A stretch of 64,000 bases of DNA. Origin: a virus. Of this stretch, positions 1 to 9,400 are shown piece after piece. The stretch covers positions 1 to 64,000 of the IMG/VR virus record IMGVR_UViG_3300037421_000032. The stretch is one strand, 5' to 3'. The notes under the pieces are model-generated. The model was not told the DNA's origin, ran no database searches, and worked only from the letters and a program-made list of their open reading frames with translations. Every line of letters begins with the position of its first letter. The first letter of the stretch is position 1. A program made the translations under genes and the position numbers.

Positions 1-793
1 GGTTAAAGGAAAATGGGCCGCTGAGACTACCGCTTGCTGGCCCGCTTTGTGTGACATTGAGCGCCCGAGTTGGGCTAAGCGCACCTGGCGACAGAGATAA
101 AGTGCCAGCCTGCGTCATCGAGAGCAGCGTAGTATTGCTGTTGGCGTCACTGTTAATCAGGGAGAGTGTATCACTAGCACCCCCGGTATTTTGAAGATAC
201 CAGACTTTGGCTAGATTATCGACCCAAACGAAGTTAGCATTCTTGCTGGCCGGCGCTAGGACTTGGACTTGAGTATTTGAGTTCCCGTCAACATTGATGG
301 ACTGAACAGGTAGGTATCCCCCACCATTGACTTGAAAGGACGTGACAAGGAAACCATCTGGCTGTACCGCGTCTTGGTATATTTGCAATTCGACAATAGC
401 ATCCATCTGTTGACTGGCGGCAGTCGCATTGGTTTTCCAGCCGAAGCCGCTCCAATGCAAGCGCGGCGACCATTGCTGGGCACCAGCGGCAGCGGCTGTG
501 GGGTTTTGCAGTATAAGACCATCGGTAGAAACTGAACCGATGGGGCCGCCATTGATCGTGGCGATTGAGCTACCAACGTTGGAGCATTGTGAGAGACCCC
601 CACCAAGTCCAACGGAGAAAGCACCGAGAGTTGTGCAATTTGAACCCCCGCTCGCGGTAACGAACCGGGTATTGGCGCAGAAAAACGTACTATCGCCGGG
701 CGGCCTATCCGGGCAGGTAACATTCTGTGGGCTCGCTGGCGAGGCAAACAGCGAGAGGGCGAGCGCCGCGAGCGCAAGAATCCGCCGCATCAT
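1..793 (-). CDS. Tail-fibre-like secreted protein, partial (3' end outside window)
   Basis: The frame is open from an ATG at 793 to the left window edge (264 codons, no stop seen), so only the N-terminal part is present. The first ~22 residues (MMRRILALAALALSLF, then ASPASPQ) are a Sec signal peptide. The rest is Ser/Thr/Gly/Asn-rich and beta-like. A block containing QQWSPRLHW, then APASKNANF and INSDANSN, closely parallels QQWSPRAHW, APSGKNANM and LNSDANGN in the protein at the right edge (62486-64000). The start overlaps the stop of the upstream gene (ATGA). Probably a receptor-contacting fibre; function inferred from context and composition. Confidence 0.75.
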   Translation of the reverse strand, partial: MMRRILALAALALSLFASPASPQNVTCPDRPPGDSTFFCANTRFVTASGGSNCTTLGAFSVGLGGGLSQCSNVGSSIATINGGPIGSVSTDGLILQNPTAAAAGAQQWSPRLHWSGFGWKTNATAASQQMDAIVELQIYQDAVQPDGFLVTSFQVNGGGYLPVQSINVDGNSNTQVQVLAPASKNANFVWVDNLAKVWYLQNTGGASDTLSLINSDANSNTTLLSMTQAGTLSLSPGALSPTRALNVTQSGPASGSLSGPFSFN

Positions 794-1464
794 AGAAACT
801 CCAAGACCGTCAGAGAATGGTTGGCGCCGCTTGCCGCGATGGCATTGAACGCGCAGTTGACGCGGACGCGGCCCTTCGCTGGAATGCGCAATTCCTGGCC
901 CGGCAAAATGACGATGCTGCCAGCGCCGATGACGGCGGCGAGATTCGACGGACTGACCGCGATAAGCACCGTATCGGGATTGTGCAAGAGAATGCCGCGA
1001 CGGACGATGTTCTGCCCGATGATCTGCGCCGACGCGGTTCCGAGCGTCGAGATTTGCGTACCAAGGGGCGACGTGATCTGCACATCGACATTCATGTCGG
1101 CGAGCGGCGCGGGCTTGGCTGAGCTTTGATCCGTGAAATTCCAGATGGTCAGCGTCGCGTCGGCGTTGTTGTCCGTGACCGCGATCCATGCCGTGTTGAC
1201 GTTGAAGCGTTCATCGTCGCCCTGGTCGAGCAGCATGAAGGTCGATTGCGGCGCGATCTCGATGCCGCCGGAGCCGCCCGCGAGCGCCATGTTGGCCGGA
1301 GCAACGCGCTTGGCGACCGTCGCCGAGGGATTATGAAAGATCACACCATGCCGCACGGCGTCGCTGGCGAGCACTTGCGATGAAACGGTCGTCAAGTTCG
1401 TGATGGCGATTGCCACCGGGCCGATGACCGGAACGTCGCCGGCAAGTCTTGCGAGCACGGTCAT
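790..1464 (-). CDS. Fibre-associated protein with internally duplicated beta domain
   Basis: 224 residues made of two copies of one domain. Residues ~31-111 contain RHGVIFHNPS, VAPANMA and GGIEIAPQS. Residues ~140-224 contain RRGILLHNPD, VSPSNLA and GSIVILPGQ in the same order. Such short beta domains suggest a sandwich fold in a fibre or decoration protein. It abuts the upstream fibre gene without a gap and overlaps the next one by 4 nt, so the three are translated together. No signal peptide or catalytic motif is seen. Function unknown; a virion role is inferred from its neighbours. Confidence 0.75.
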   Translation of the reverse strand: MTVLARLAGDVPVIGPVAIAITNLTTVSSQVLASDAVRHGVIFHNPSATVAKRVAPANMALAGGSGGIEIAPQSTFMLLDQGDDERFNVNTAWIAVTDNNADATLTIWNFTDQSSAKPAPLADMNVDVQITSPLGTQISTLGTASAQIIGQNIVRRGILLHNPDTVLIAVSPSNLAAVIGAGSIVILPGQELRIPAKGRVRVNCAFNAIAASGANHSLTVLEFL

Positions 1465-3270
1465 CTAAAGATTGTCCTCCCAACCGAGCACGGAAGCATT
1501 TTCGACGTTGATCGTGGCCGCGCCGCTCCCGCCGACGTAGACATTCGTACTTTCCAAAACCATGTCGCAACTCATGCTGACTGATTGAGTTACGGCGCTC
1601 GCCGACGCCGTGGCGAAGGCGTTGGAACACGGGGGGAACGGTGACGTTCCCGCGGCGGTGGCGTAAGTGTTCGATGGTGCTACCGCCGAGAACCGCGTGG
1701 TATTGCTCGCCGATGTAATAGAGACTTGCAGCACGACCTTGACCCTACCGGCGGTCGGCGGCACGAAAGAAGCAACCGCGACCGCTTGCCATGGCGCGCC
1801 AAACGAACTCGCCAAGCTCGGCAATGCTACCGCACTTGTCAGATATTGCGCGCTGCGCCCACGAATGCGAATGCGCCGCTGTGCGTTGTTGGCAGTCGCG
1901 TAGATCGCCCCGACCCGCTTCTTGAAACTGTAGCCTGACGGCATGGTTGGCGCCGTCGCCGAGAGCGAAGCCAGCCCAGCCGTGGTCGTCCCGTTCGAGA
2001 TGACGAACAGGTTGTACCAGGCATTGCCCATGCTGCCCGTATCAAGGCCGTTGGCTCCATTAGAGAGCATGGCGATCGTGACGGCGACCGAGGTTGCGCG
2101 CACACCGCGGCCACTCGTATCGACCATGACGACTTCATCTGCTGAAATATCCCAGGAGTTGTCAGGATTCCCGGCGTTGTTGTTGATAGCGAGATTGACG
2201 AAGCCTGAGAGCGCGAGCGGAACTGCGCCCGAGACGCCGCCGCCGATGTACCAGCTACCTGAACTTGCGGCGTCCGTCGTGATCCAGGCCCAGGTACCGA
2301 CCGGGATGGTCGCGTTAGTGCCGGAGGAATTTTGTTGCGCCTTGATCGTATCAGCGGCATTTGGAATGATTGTGACCACGCCGCCGCCAACCACATGAAC
2401 CCAAAAGCCAAAGCCGTTGAATAGCGTATTTGCCCGCGGCAGGCTGAAATTGATCGGACCAGTAGCGATATAAGTGGCGTTGTGGTTTGCCCCGGAGATC
2501 GACTGATTGATAGAAACCGCAGTTGTTCCTCCGTTGACGCGGGCATTGCCGGCGCCGTCGTCCTGCAAACCGACGCCGAAGCCCTCGACCGCGAGCGCGC
2601 CGAGGCCGAAGGCGGTACGGCCGGCGGCAAGCGACGCGGCGCCGACCACGGGCGCCATGGCGGACGATATGGTTCCGGTTGCCGGCGTAACGCCCGCGAT
2701 TACGTTCCCCGAGCCGTCGAATAGAAGGCCGGTATTTGCCCGCTGTGCGGCCGGCGGCAAGGTCAGGTTGACCGTGGACGGGTCGGATATGGGCGCCGAG
2801 ATAACCCGGTTCTGCGCCTCGGCGACCTGCTGCAACTGCATCTCGATCGTGTCGAGTGCCTGTTCGGTTGCGTTCGGGAGATTCGCCCCTTGATTGGCGA
2901 AGACCGTCGTTTGCGTGAGCGGCAGGTTGCGATAGATCGTGAGCGTCGTTCCCGAGGCTATCGGCGTGCCCGAGGGGTTGTAGGTGACGGAGCCGCCGAT
3001 GCCCCAGAGCTGGCCGGCGGGCGCGGCGTTCAAGGTCAATTGGTACTGAGTCACCCCAGGCCCGCGCACGAGCGTCGTCTGATTCCCCGAGGCGTCCGTG
3101 TAGAGGACGATGATATCGGCGGCGTTGACGCCGATGAATCCGAAGCCGAAGACGGTTTGGCTTCCGGTCCCGGCAACAATGACCTTGTTGGCCGATGAAG
3201 TAATGGTGGCGTTCGCGCAGGGCGCGAACGCGAAGGCAAAAGCGAGGAAGGCGAAGATCACCCGTCGCAT
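1465..3270 (-). CDS. Tail fibre protein with T7-fibre-like N-terminal domain and signal peptide
   Basis: 601 residues from the ATG at 3270, which has an AAGGGC ribosome site. An upstream in-frame ATG at 3309 would precede the signal peptide and is less likely. Residues 1-22 (MRRVIFAFLAFAFAFAPCANA) are a Sec-type leader. Residues ~25-150 match the pattern of podovirus fibre N-terminal (tail-attachment) domains: FGFGFIGV, DASGNQTTL, GTTLTIYRNLPLTQTT, NQGANLPNATEQALDTIEMQLQQ. The remainder is Gly/Ser/Ala-rich beta structure expected of a trimeric fibre. A signal peptide on a virion fibre is odd (see findings). Confidence 0.82.
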   Translation of the reverse strand: MRRVIFAFLAFAFAFAPCANATITSSANKVIVAGTGSQTVFGFGFIGVNAADIIVLYTDASGNQTTLVRGPGVTQYQLTLNAAPAGQLWGIGGSVTYNPSGTPIASGTTLTIYRNLPLTQTTVFANQGANLPNATEQALDTIEMQLQQVAEAQNRVISAPISDPSTVNLTLPPAAQRANTGLLFDGSGNVIAGVTPATGTISSAMAPVVGAASLAAGRTAFGLGALAVEGFGVGLQDDGAGNARVNGGTTAVSINQSISGANHNATYIATGPINFSLPRANTLFNGFGFWVHVVGGGVVTIIPNAADTIKAQQNSSGTNATIPVGTWAWITTDAASSGSWYIGGGVSGAVPLALSGFVNLAINNNAGNPDNSWDISADEVVMVDTSGRGVRATSVAVTIAMLSNGANGLDTGSMGNAWYNLFVISNGTTTAGLASLSATAPTMPSGYSFKKRVGAIYATANNAQRRIRIRGRSAQYLTSAVALPSLASSFGAPWQAVAVASFVPPTAGRVKVVLQVSITSASNTTRFSAVAPSNTYATAAGTSPFPPCSNAFATASASAVTQSVSMSCDMVLESTNVYVGGSGAATINVENASVLGWEDNL

Positions 3271-3322
3271 GGTTTGCCCTTGTAGCAGATTCGGACGCTC
3301 ACAACGCAACGGCTAACGGGCT

Positions 3323-3526
3323 TTATCCACCAGTCTTGAGCCCATGGCGGGCGATGTGCGGATGGTCGGCGCCGGGCCGATGCGGCGGTCCCGGCAGGAA
3401 CGGCGCGCGAGCGGCGCGCTTGCCGCGGCCTTTCCGGCGCAGTTTTGCCGGCGCCGCCGTTTGCGGGCGCGTCGCATCGGCCGGACGGTTAGCATCGATA
3501 GGAGGGATCGGCGGTTCGTCGATCAT
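3323..3526 (-). CDS. Small basic proline-rich protein
   Basis: 67 residues, rich in Pro, Arg and Ala, with no recognisable domain. The ATG overlaps the preceding stop (ATGA), which is the main support. It lies between the large internal virion protein operon and the fibre genes. The alternative frame at 3313-3495 lacks this coupling. Function unknown. Confidence 0.5.
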   Translation of the reverse strand: MIDEPPIPPIDANRPADATRPQTAAPAKLRRKGRGKRAARAPFLPGPPHRPGADHPHIARHGLKTGG

Positions 3527-3684
3527 TCCGTCTCCTTGCCGCGTGCAATTACGCGAGTAACATCCGTGAGTGCGATCAGCAACGCCGTCTTTTCCTTGCT
3601 CTCAGGCAGGCGGCAGGCAGCGGCTACTGTTTCCAAGGCCGCCATGACGAGCGCGAATTGTCGTTTCTCGGCGGCCTCGTTCAT
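3523..3684 (-). CDS. Small helical protein
   Basis: 53 residues (MNEAAEKRQFALVMAALETV...). The start at 3684 is preferred over 3714 because its ATG overlaps the TGA of the preceding gene and is preceded by CAGGGGAG. Predicted mostly helical, with a charged C-terminus. No family recognised. Confidence 0.6.
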   Translation of the reverse strand: MNEAAEKRQFALVMAALETVAAACRLPESKEKTALLIALTDVTRVIARGKETE

Positions 3685-6401
3685 CTCCCCTGCCCTAGTC
3701 CCCAAGGTGTCCAAGGCACACCCGCGCCCGGCTGATAGCCGGTCATCGTCCGTCCTTGTTCCTTCTCAAGCCTGCGATTCGTGCGCTGCCACCATCCGGG
3801 CGAAGCCGCCTCGAACAGATGATACCATAGCAGATAATCGAGCGCACCTTTCAGATAGACTAGATTCGCGAACGGGACATGGCGCACCCCGAAATGCGCA
3901 AGATCGGCCCATAGGTTCGAGAACCGCCCGCCCTTGGCGACGTGCTCCGTGTGCAGGTCTTCACGGAAGCGGTTGTAGATGCGAAACAGCGTGTCGATAT
4001 CGCTGCCGAGCGGCCCGGCCGCCGCCGCCCAGAATCCGGTTCCCATGCGCGAGGTTTCGCCGAACAGGAAGTCGCCGAACAGGCCGAGGCCGCCGCCCTG
4101 GGCGAGCCCGGCGAGAAGCGTTTTCCAATCGCGCGGATCGCGCACCGGATGGCCGGTCGCCAGATCGTTGATGACCATGCGGCTGTAGCCGGCGAGCGTC
4201 GACAAGCCGATCACAAGGCCCATGCCCTTCGCGAAGTCGGTCTTGCTCAGGCTCATGTAATACTCGCGGCCGAAGACTTGGTTGATTGCCGCAAGCGGCC
4301 AAATCTTGAATTGGAGCAAGAGGTGCTTCGCCTCGTAGTTCATTGAGCCGGGGCGGTCGCCGCCGTAGTACATCGCGCGCTCGCGCACGCCGGGGACGAC
4401 GACGGAATGATCGCCGATGTCGTGGAAGTACATCAAGAGCTTGTCGGCGACCCCTTGGCGGAAATTCCCCACGGCGCGGTCAAGTTCGGCCGTGCGGCCG
4501 GCGAGCCGCGCAGCCTCGGCGCCAGGCTCCAATAGCGACGGTTGTGCCGGGGCCAGCGTTTCGGGCGGCAATTGCTTGCGCGCCTGGAGCAGATCGAGAA
4601 CCTGTTGCCGATCGAGATTGAGCGCGTCGGTCGGCGTGAAATACTTGCGCCCTTCCCATTCCTTCAACTCGCCCGCGCGGCCTTGCAGCAATTTCCATTC
4701 CTCCGGCCCGATCCCGTATTTCTGGAGCATCTGGTTAAGATGCGGTTCCAGTTGCTCGAAAGCCGTCGTGAGATTGCGCGCGAGGTTGTGCGACGCCATT
4801 TCCTTGACGGCCGCGCGCGTCACGTCGAAGATGTAATGAATGCCGGTCGCGCGCATGAAGATGTTTTGCAGCGCGGCGACGCGGCCGGGGATTGTCTCTC
4901 CGGGCGAGGTTATGATTGCCCAATTGCGCGCGAAGTTGAAGACCGACCCTCCCGCAAACGCGCCCATGTCCGAAAGGATTTCTTGCCGCTCGATCGCGCC
5001 CTTGCCCTTGAGCAACGCACCTACGATCTTGCCGATGCCCTCCAGCGGCGAGATTCCATGGTGCCGAAGCTCGGTCGGCGCCGTCGCCCATACCGAAGCA
5101 AAGTGAGTCACGCCGACGCCGCCGAGCGATGTCATGTTGTAGGCCGCGCGGATTTGCGAGCCGAGCGAATGCCACAATTCATTGACCGGGATGTTTGCCG
5201 AGCCGTCGAGCCGCGCCATTTCGTTCTTGATCGAATCGACGTTCGTGTTGAACTTGCGCACGGCGTCAGGATCATCGCGGAATTTCTCGCGCACGCGATC
5301 GATCATGGTGTTGAGCGCAAGGCCAGGGTTCGTCCCGAACCGTTCCATCAAGGCAATGTTCTTGGCGGACTGGTCGATCGAGCGCAGCATGCCGTCGTGC
5401 AGCGAGCGATAGCGCCCGTATTGCTGCATGTAGTCGAGCCAGTCGCCGCCCGACTTCCACAACAGAACCCGTGGCTGCGATAGCCGCTTGGCGAGGTTGC
5501 GCGTGCCCTCGAACGTCCCGGCGATGTTTCCGCTTTCGTCTCCCAGCAGACCGAAAGCGCCGTCCGGCGTCATGTGAATGCCGGCAACGAGGGCGTCGAA
5601 CACACTCTTGCCGAACCGCATGCGCGCCCCGGCAATGCTTTCGCCTTCCTTTTGCACGATGCCGTCGAACGTCCGTTCGGCCAATTTGGGTTCGACGACC
5701 TTCCACCACCCGAGAAATGCGTCTTGCGCCGAGCCGGGCGGTCCTCCGGCCGCGTTGCGTCCGCCCCGCCGGAGCCAATAAGGATCGTGCCAGGTGTGCA
5801 GCACGAAATCGAAGGCATTGCCGATGCGCGCGCCGGCCGCGTTCAACCGCGAATGCACCTCGGCGAGCAACGGCGCGTAGGCTTCGGAAATCTGCCGGGC
5901 CGGATCGGATTCGGCGCGCGCCGATTTGCGCCCCGCCGAGATCAGCCGCATTTCGTCGGCGACTTCCGAATCAAGCCCGCCGCTGATTGCTGCCTGAAGC
6001 AGATTGGATTTCTTTAGCCTGACCTCCAAGGCCGAGAGCCATTGCGAGGCCATGCCGAGCCATTGCGATTGCGCATTCTCGCGCGAGCCGATGTTGGAGC
6101 CCCGTATCGCGTCGTGAAGAACCTGCGCCGCGTCGGCGGGACTGTCGATTTTCTCGAGAATCGCTTCGCGCTTGAGCGAGTTGCGCAAGGCATCGAGCTT
6201 GTCTTTCCGGGCGGTTTCCTTCAACCGCTCGGCCAATTGCTTTGCGGCCGTGACGAATGGATCAGGATCGCCCGTGCGGCGCATGCGCTCGGCCCGGTCG
6301 GCAACCTCGGCCAATAAAGCTTTTGCCGTCTCCGGTCCCATCGCGCCCTTCGTCGCGATGCGTTCGAGGCAGGCGCCGAATTTGTCGAATTTGATTCTCA
6401 T
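3681..6401 (-). CDS. Large internal (ejected) virion protein, LPD38-like C-terminus
   Basis: 906 residues from the ATG at 6401, which overlaps the previous stop (ATGA). The N-terminal ~300 residues are helical and charged. The C-terminal ~200 residues contain GGGLGLFGDFLFG, NLVYLKGALDYLLWY and a terminal ...SPGWWQRTNRRLEKEQGR segment. These are the traits I associate with the large-polyvalent-protein domain LPD38 at the end of podovirus internal proteins. It sits after the gp13/gp14-like genes and the transglycosylase-bearing protein, so it probably enters the host with the DNA. Assignment rests on context plus the C-terminal pattern. Confidence 0.65.
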   Translation of the reverse strand: MRIKFDKFGACLERIATKGAMGPETAKALLAEVADRAERMRRTGDPDPFVTAAKQLAERLKETARKDKLDALRNSLKREAILEKIDSPADAAQVLHDAIRGSNIGSRENAQSQWLGMASQWLSALEVRLKKSNLLQAAISGGLDSEVADEMRLISAGRKSARAESDPARQISEAYAPLLAEVHSRLNAAGARIGNAFDFVLHTWHDPYWLRRGGRNAAGGPPGSAQDAFLGWWKVVEPKLAERTFDGIVQKEGESIAGARMRFGKSVFDALVAGIHMTPDGAFGLLGDESGNIAGTFEGTRNLAKRLSQPRVLLWKSGGDWLDYMQQYGRYRSLHDGMLRSIDQSAKNIALMERFGTNPGLALNTMIDRVREKFRDDPDAVRKFNTNVDSIKNEMARLDGSANIPVNELWHSLGSQIRAAYNMTSLGGVGVTHFASVWATAPTELRHHGISPLEGIGKIVGALLKGKGAIERQEILSDMGAFAGGSVFNFARNWAIITSPGETIPGRVAALQNIFMRATGIHYIFDVTRAAVKEMASHNLARNLTTAFEQLEPHLNQMLQKYGIGPEEWKLLQGRAGELKEWEGRKYFTPTDALNLDRQQVLDLLQARKQLPPETLAPAQPSLLEPGAEAARLAGRTAELDRAVGNFRQGVADKLLMYFHDIGDHSVVVPGVRERAMYYGGDRPGSMNYEAKHLLLQFKIWPLAAINQVFGREYYMSLSKTDFAKGMGLVIGLSTLAGYSRMVINDLATGHPVRDPRDWKTLLAGLAQGGGLGLFGDFLFGETSRMGTGFWAAAAGPLGSDIDTLFRIYNRFREDLHTEHVAKGGRFSNLWADLAHFGVRHVPFANLVYLKGALDYLLWYHLFEAASPGWWQRTNRRLEKEQGRTMTGYQPGAGVPWTPWGLGQGR

Positions 6402-9400
6402 ACGCCCGCCTCGATCAGACATTCCGCCGCCTGGGCATAGGCTTGTTCGTGCGCCTCGGCAATCCGCATGGCCGCGTCGGCGTCCGCGAGCGCGGCCCGA
6501 TCGTCAGGATGGATGACGCCGCCTTTCTCCGCAACCGCCCGCTCGGCTTCCACCAATTGCCGCTCGATCGGCGTCTGCGGACCTCTCGCGAACAGGTCCG
6601 GCAGTTCCGGCTCCGGCGGGGCGAACATGCCGCCCGCTTCCCGTTGCGCAACCTCGGGGCGGATCATGCCGCGGCCTTGCGCCTCGCGCGCCGCGGCGAG
6701 CTGCACGGCTGACCGCTCGCCGCCGGGAAGGATGAGTTGCGGGCGGCCTTCGGCGCCCGGCTCGGCCTTCGTTTCCAGTCCCGCAAACAGCGGGGCCGCG
6801 CCGACTTCCGTAGAGATTGTCCAGTCTCCCCGCCGCCCTGCGGCGGCCACCCTATGCACTTCCTCCGTTGCTTCCTGTTCTCCTACGGGGCTTCCGGCAC
6901 GGTCGGTTGCTGGGGCTGACCGCTCGACTCGGCTTGCCGCGCCTTCATCGCCAGCATGCTCATCGCCTCGTTCGAGGCCATCTGCGAGCCGAGCGAGATT
7001 CCCGCCCTCAGCCTCGCGTCGGATGGCGGCGACGAACTCGCGGACGGCTCCGGCTGTGTTCCCATCGTCTCTTGCGCGCTTTGCTGCGGCGCCGAGCGCG
7101 TCGGAGATTGGCCCCTTGCGCGAGGCGAGGGTCTGGAGGACTTGGACGGCTTGCGCATCGGCGGTTGCCCTTTTCACGTTCATGTCGGCGGCAAGCACGT
7201 TGCCGACCGATTGGAGGATATCGGATTCCTTGACGATGGTGCTGAATATGGTGCGGTCGCGCTTCAATTGCCGCAACGCCCGATCGAGCACTTTCGCCCG
7301 GTCGAGGTAGAGATTCGTCGCCACGTCCTCGGCGCCGAACAGGCCGATTTGGGTTTCGACATGGGCGCCCGCCTCGATTCCCTGCCGCACGATCGCCTCG
7401 GCCTGCACGACGTTCGCCGGCTCGGTCTTGGCGAGCAATCCCAAAAGTGATTCCTGCATCTTCGGATCGGACGAAAGCCGACCGACGATCGCCGCATAGT
7501 TCGCCGGCACCACGTCGTTGACCACCATGCGGAAGGCTTCATCGGACAGGTTCACGAGCCCGCGCGCCTGGCGCACCAGTTCCAACCGCGGCGGCAGTTC
7601 CTTAATCAGTTCCGGCTTGTCGCGCAGCACCTTGGCCGCATCGACCGCCGTGCCGGTTCCCTCGGCGATGTTTTTCGATGCCGCGATCGTGCGCGCCTCG
7701 ATATCGGAAACGCCATCCGCCGCGCGCAATAGCCACCCGTTGAGCATCGGCCGCTGGTTCGGGTCCGCCTCGGCGATCCGCTTGGCGAGCCCCATGCGTT
7801 GATGCCCGTCGACCAAGAATCGTCTGCCGGTTTCGTCCTCCCAGGCGAGGACCATCCCGGCCTTGATCGGATCCCAAGTCGTGACCCCTTTGAGCCGATC
7901 CGTCACGCCGGCCTCATCGCCGCCTTCCTTGAATTGGAACCGCTTGGCGTCGATTATCAGCTCGTCGGGACTGAATGAGTGAACCGTGTTCGGGACTTCG
8001 GACGGGATGGCCGCCGGGGCGACTGGTTCGGACGGGATGACCGGGGCGGGAGGGGCGAGCGGCCTTAGAATTTCCGGCGGCTTTTCCGTCGGCTCGCCGA
8101 ATAGTATCTCGTTGAGCATGTCGCGATCGGCCGTGCTCATCCGCTTGGGATTCACGCCGTCGAGCAATGTCGAAACGTAATCGTTGCCTTCGGCCTCTTT
8201 CTTCGCTTCGCTGAGCAGCCATTGATCCATTCGGCCGAGGCTGGCAGTCGCCTTGCGTTCGGTCGTCATATCAATTCTTGGAGCCGGCGCCGTCTCCCTA
8301 CCGCTTTTCGTGCGGACTATGCCGCCCGTTTCGATCATGACGCCGGGAACTCCACCCGCTTCCCTTCCTTCCGCCGGAACGGCGGGCGGCTGCGCTTCTG
8401 GAATTGCAAGCCGCCGCCCCCATGGGTCCAGTCCGACTGCGCGCAATTCCTCGGTCGTGATCCCTTCGCCGCTTTCAAGTCGGCGCAAGGCGGCCTCTTG
8501 CTCGGGCGTCCGTGGAGCTACGGCCGGCGTCTCAGCCGGCCTTGCAGGAGCCCCTCCGACTTCTTCCTCTGCCTCCGTAGGCCGTTCCCCATAAATCCTC
8601 TCTGTGACCTCCGCAAGCTCGGCCTGGGGTATTCCTTGGGCGAAGCCATCCCGGTAAAGATCGGATTCGGCCCGCGCGATTTCCGCAAGATTGACCGGCG
8701 CCTGGGTGGCTTCGGCGTGAATTCGCACGACCTCGCGGATGGCCGCTTCGGTCGCGTTGATGCCGGCGTCGTCGGGACTGGCGAAGCCCCGCATTCGCAG
8801 GCTCGCCCTTACCTCATCGAGCGGAATGCGGGCGATCAGCCGGGGCTCGTAGCCCTGGCCGTGGCTCGGGAAAGAGTAGGAAACGGCGCCCTCGCGAATG
8901 CGACGGCCGACGAAAACAGGCTCGGCTCCCTGAATTTCGATCCCTCCGACCATCGGCGCATATTCGCCGAATCCTCGGCCTTGCTCGGCCCCATACTCGA
9001 ACTTCACCCCATAAACCGAGATTGTGTCGCCAGTTCCGCCGCGCGGAACCGGACCTTCCTCGCCCGTGATCCGCACGAGATGATCCGCCACGGACCGGGC
9101 ATTTCCCCCGTTGCGACCCGGCAGGCCGCCTTCGGCCGACCCCAGCCGCAGCACCATGATTTCCTCGCCGGGACCGATCGGCCCGCCGGTATCCTCTCTC
9201 GGCGGCCCTTCGGCAGCTTTGATAATGGGATCGACCTCGACGGGCTTCCCGTCGAGCACTTGCGAGACGGCCGTCTTTACGGCGTCGGCTTGGACGTGGG
9301 CTGGGGCTCCAAGGATGGTCTGGGCGACTCGCCACTGGTCGCCGAAGCGGGCTGTCGTCGTTCCGCCAATCGAGCTAGGCCCTTCTCCAAGGCCCGGTTC

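Noticed and set aside
256-777. 173-residue minus-strand open frame starting MRSRRSPSRC
   Set aside because: Arg/Pro/Ser-rich shadow of the left-edge fibre gene in another frame. The fibre frame has a signal peptide and homology to the right-edge protein.
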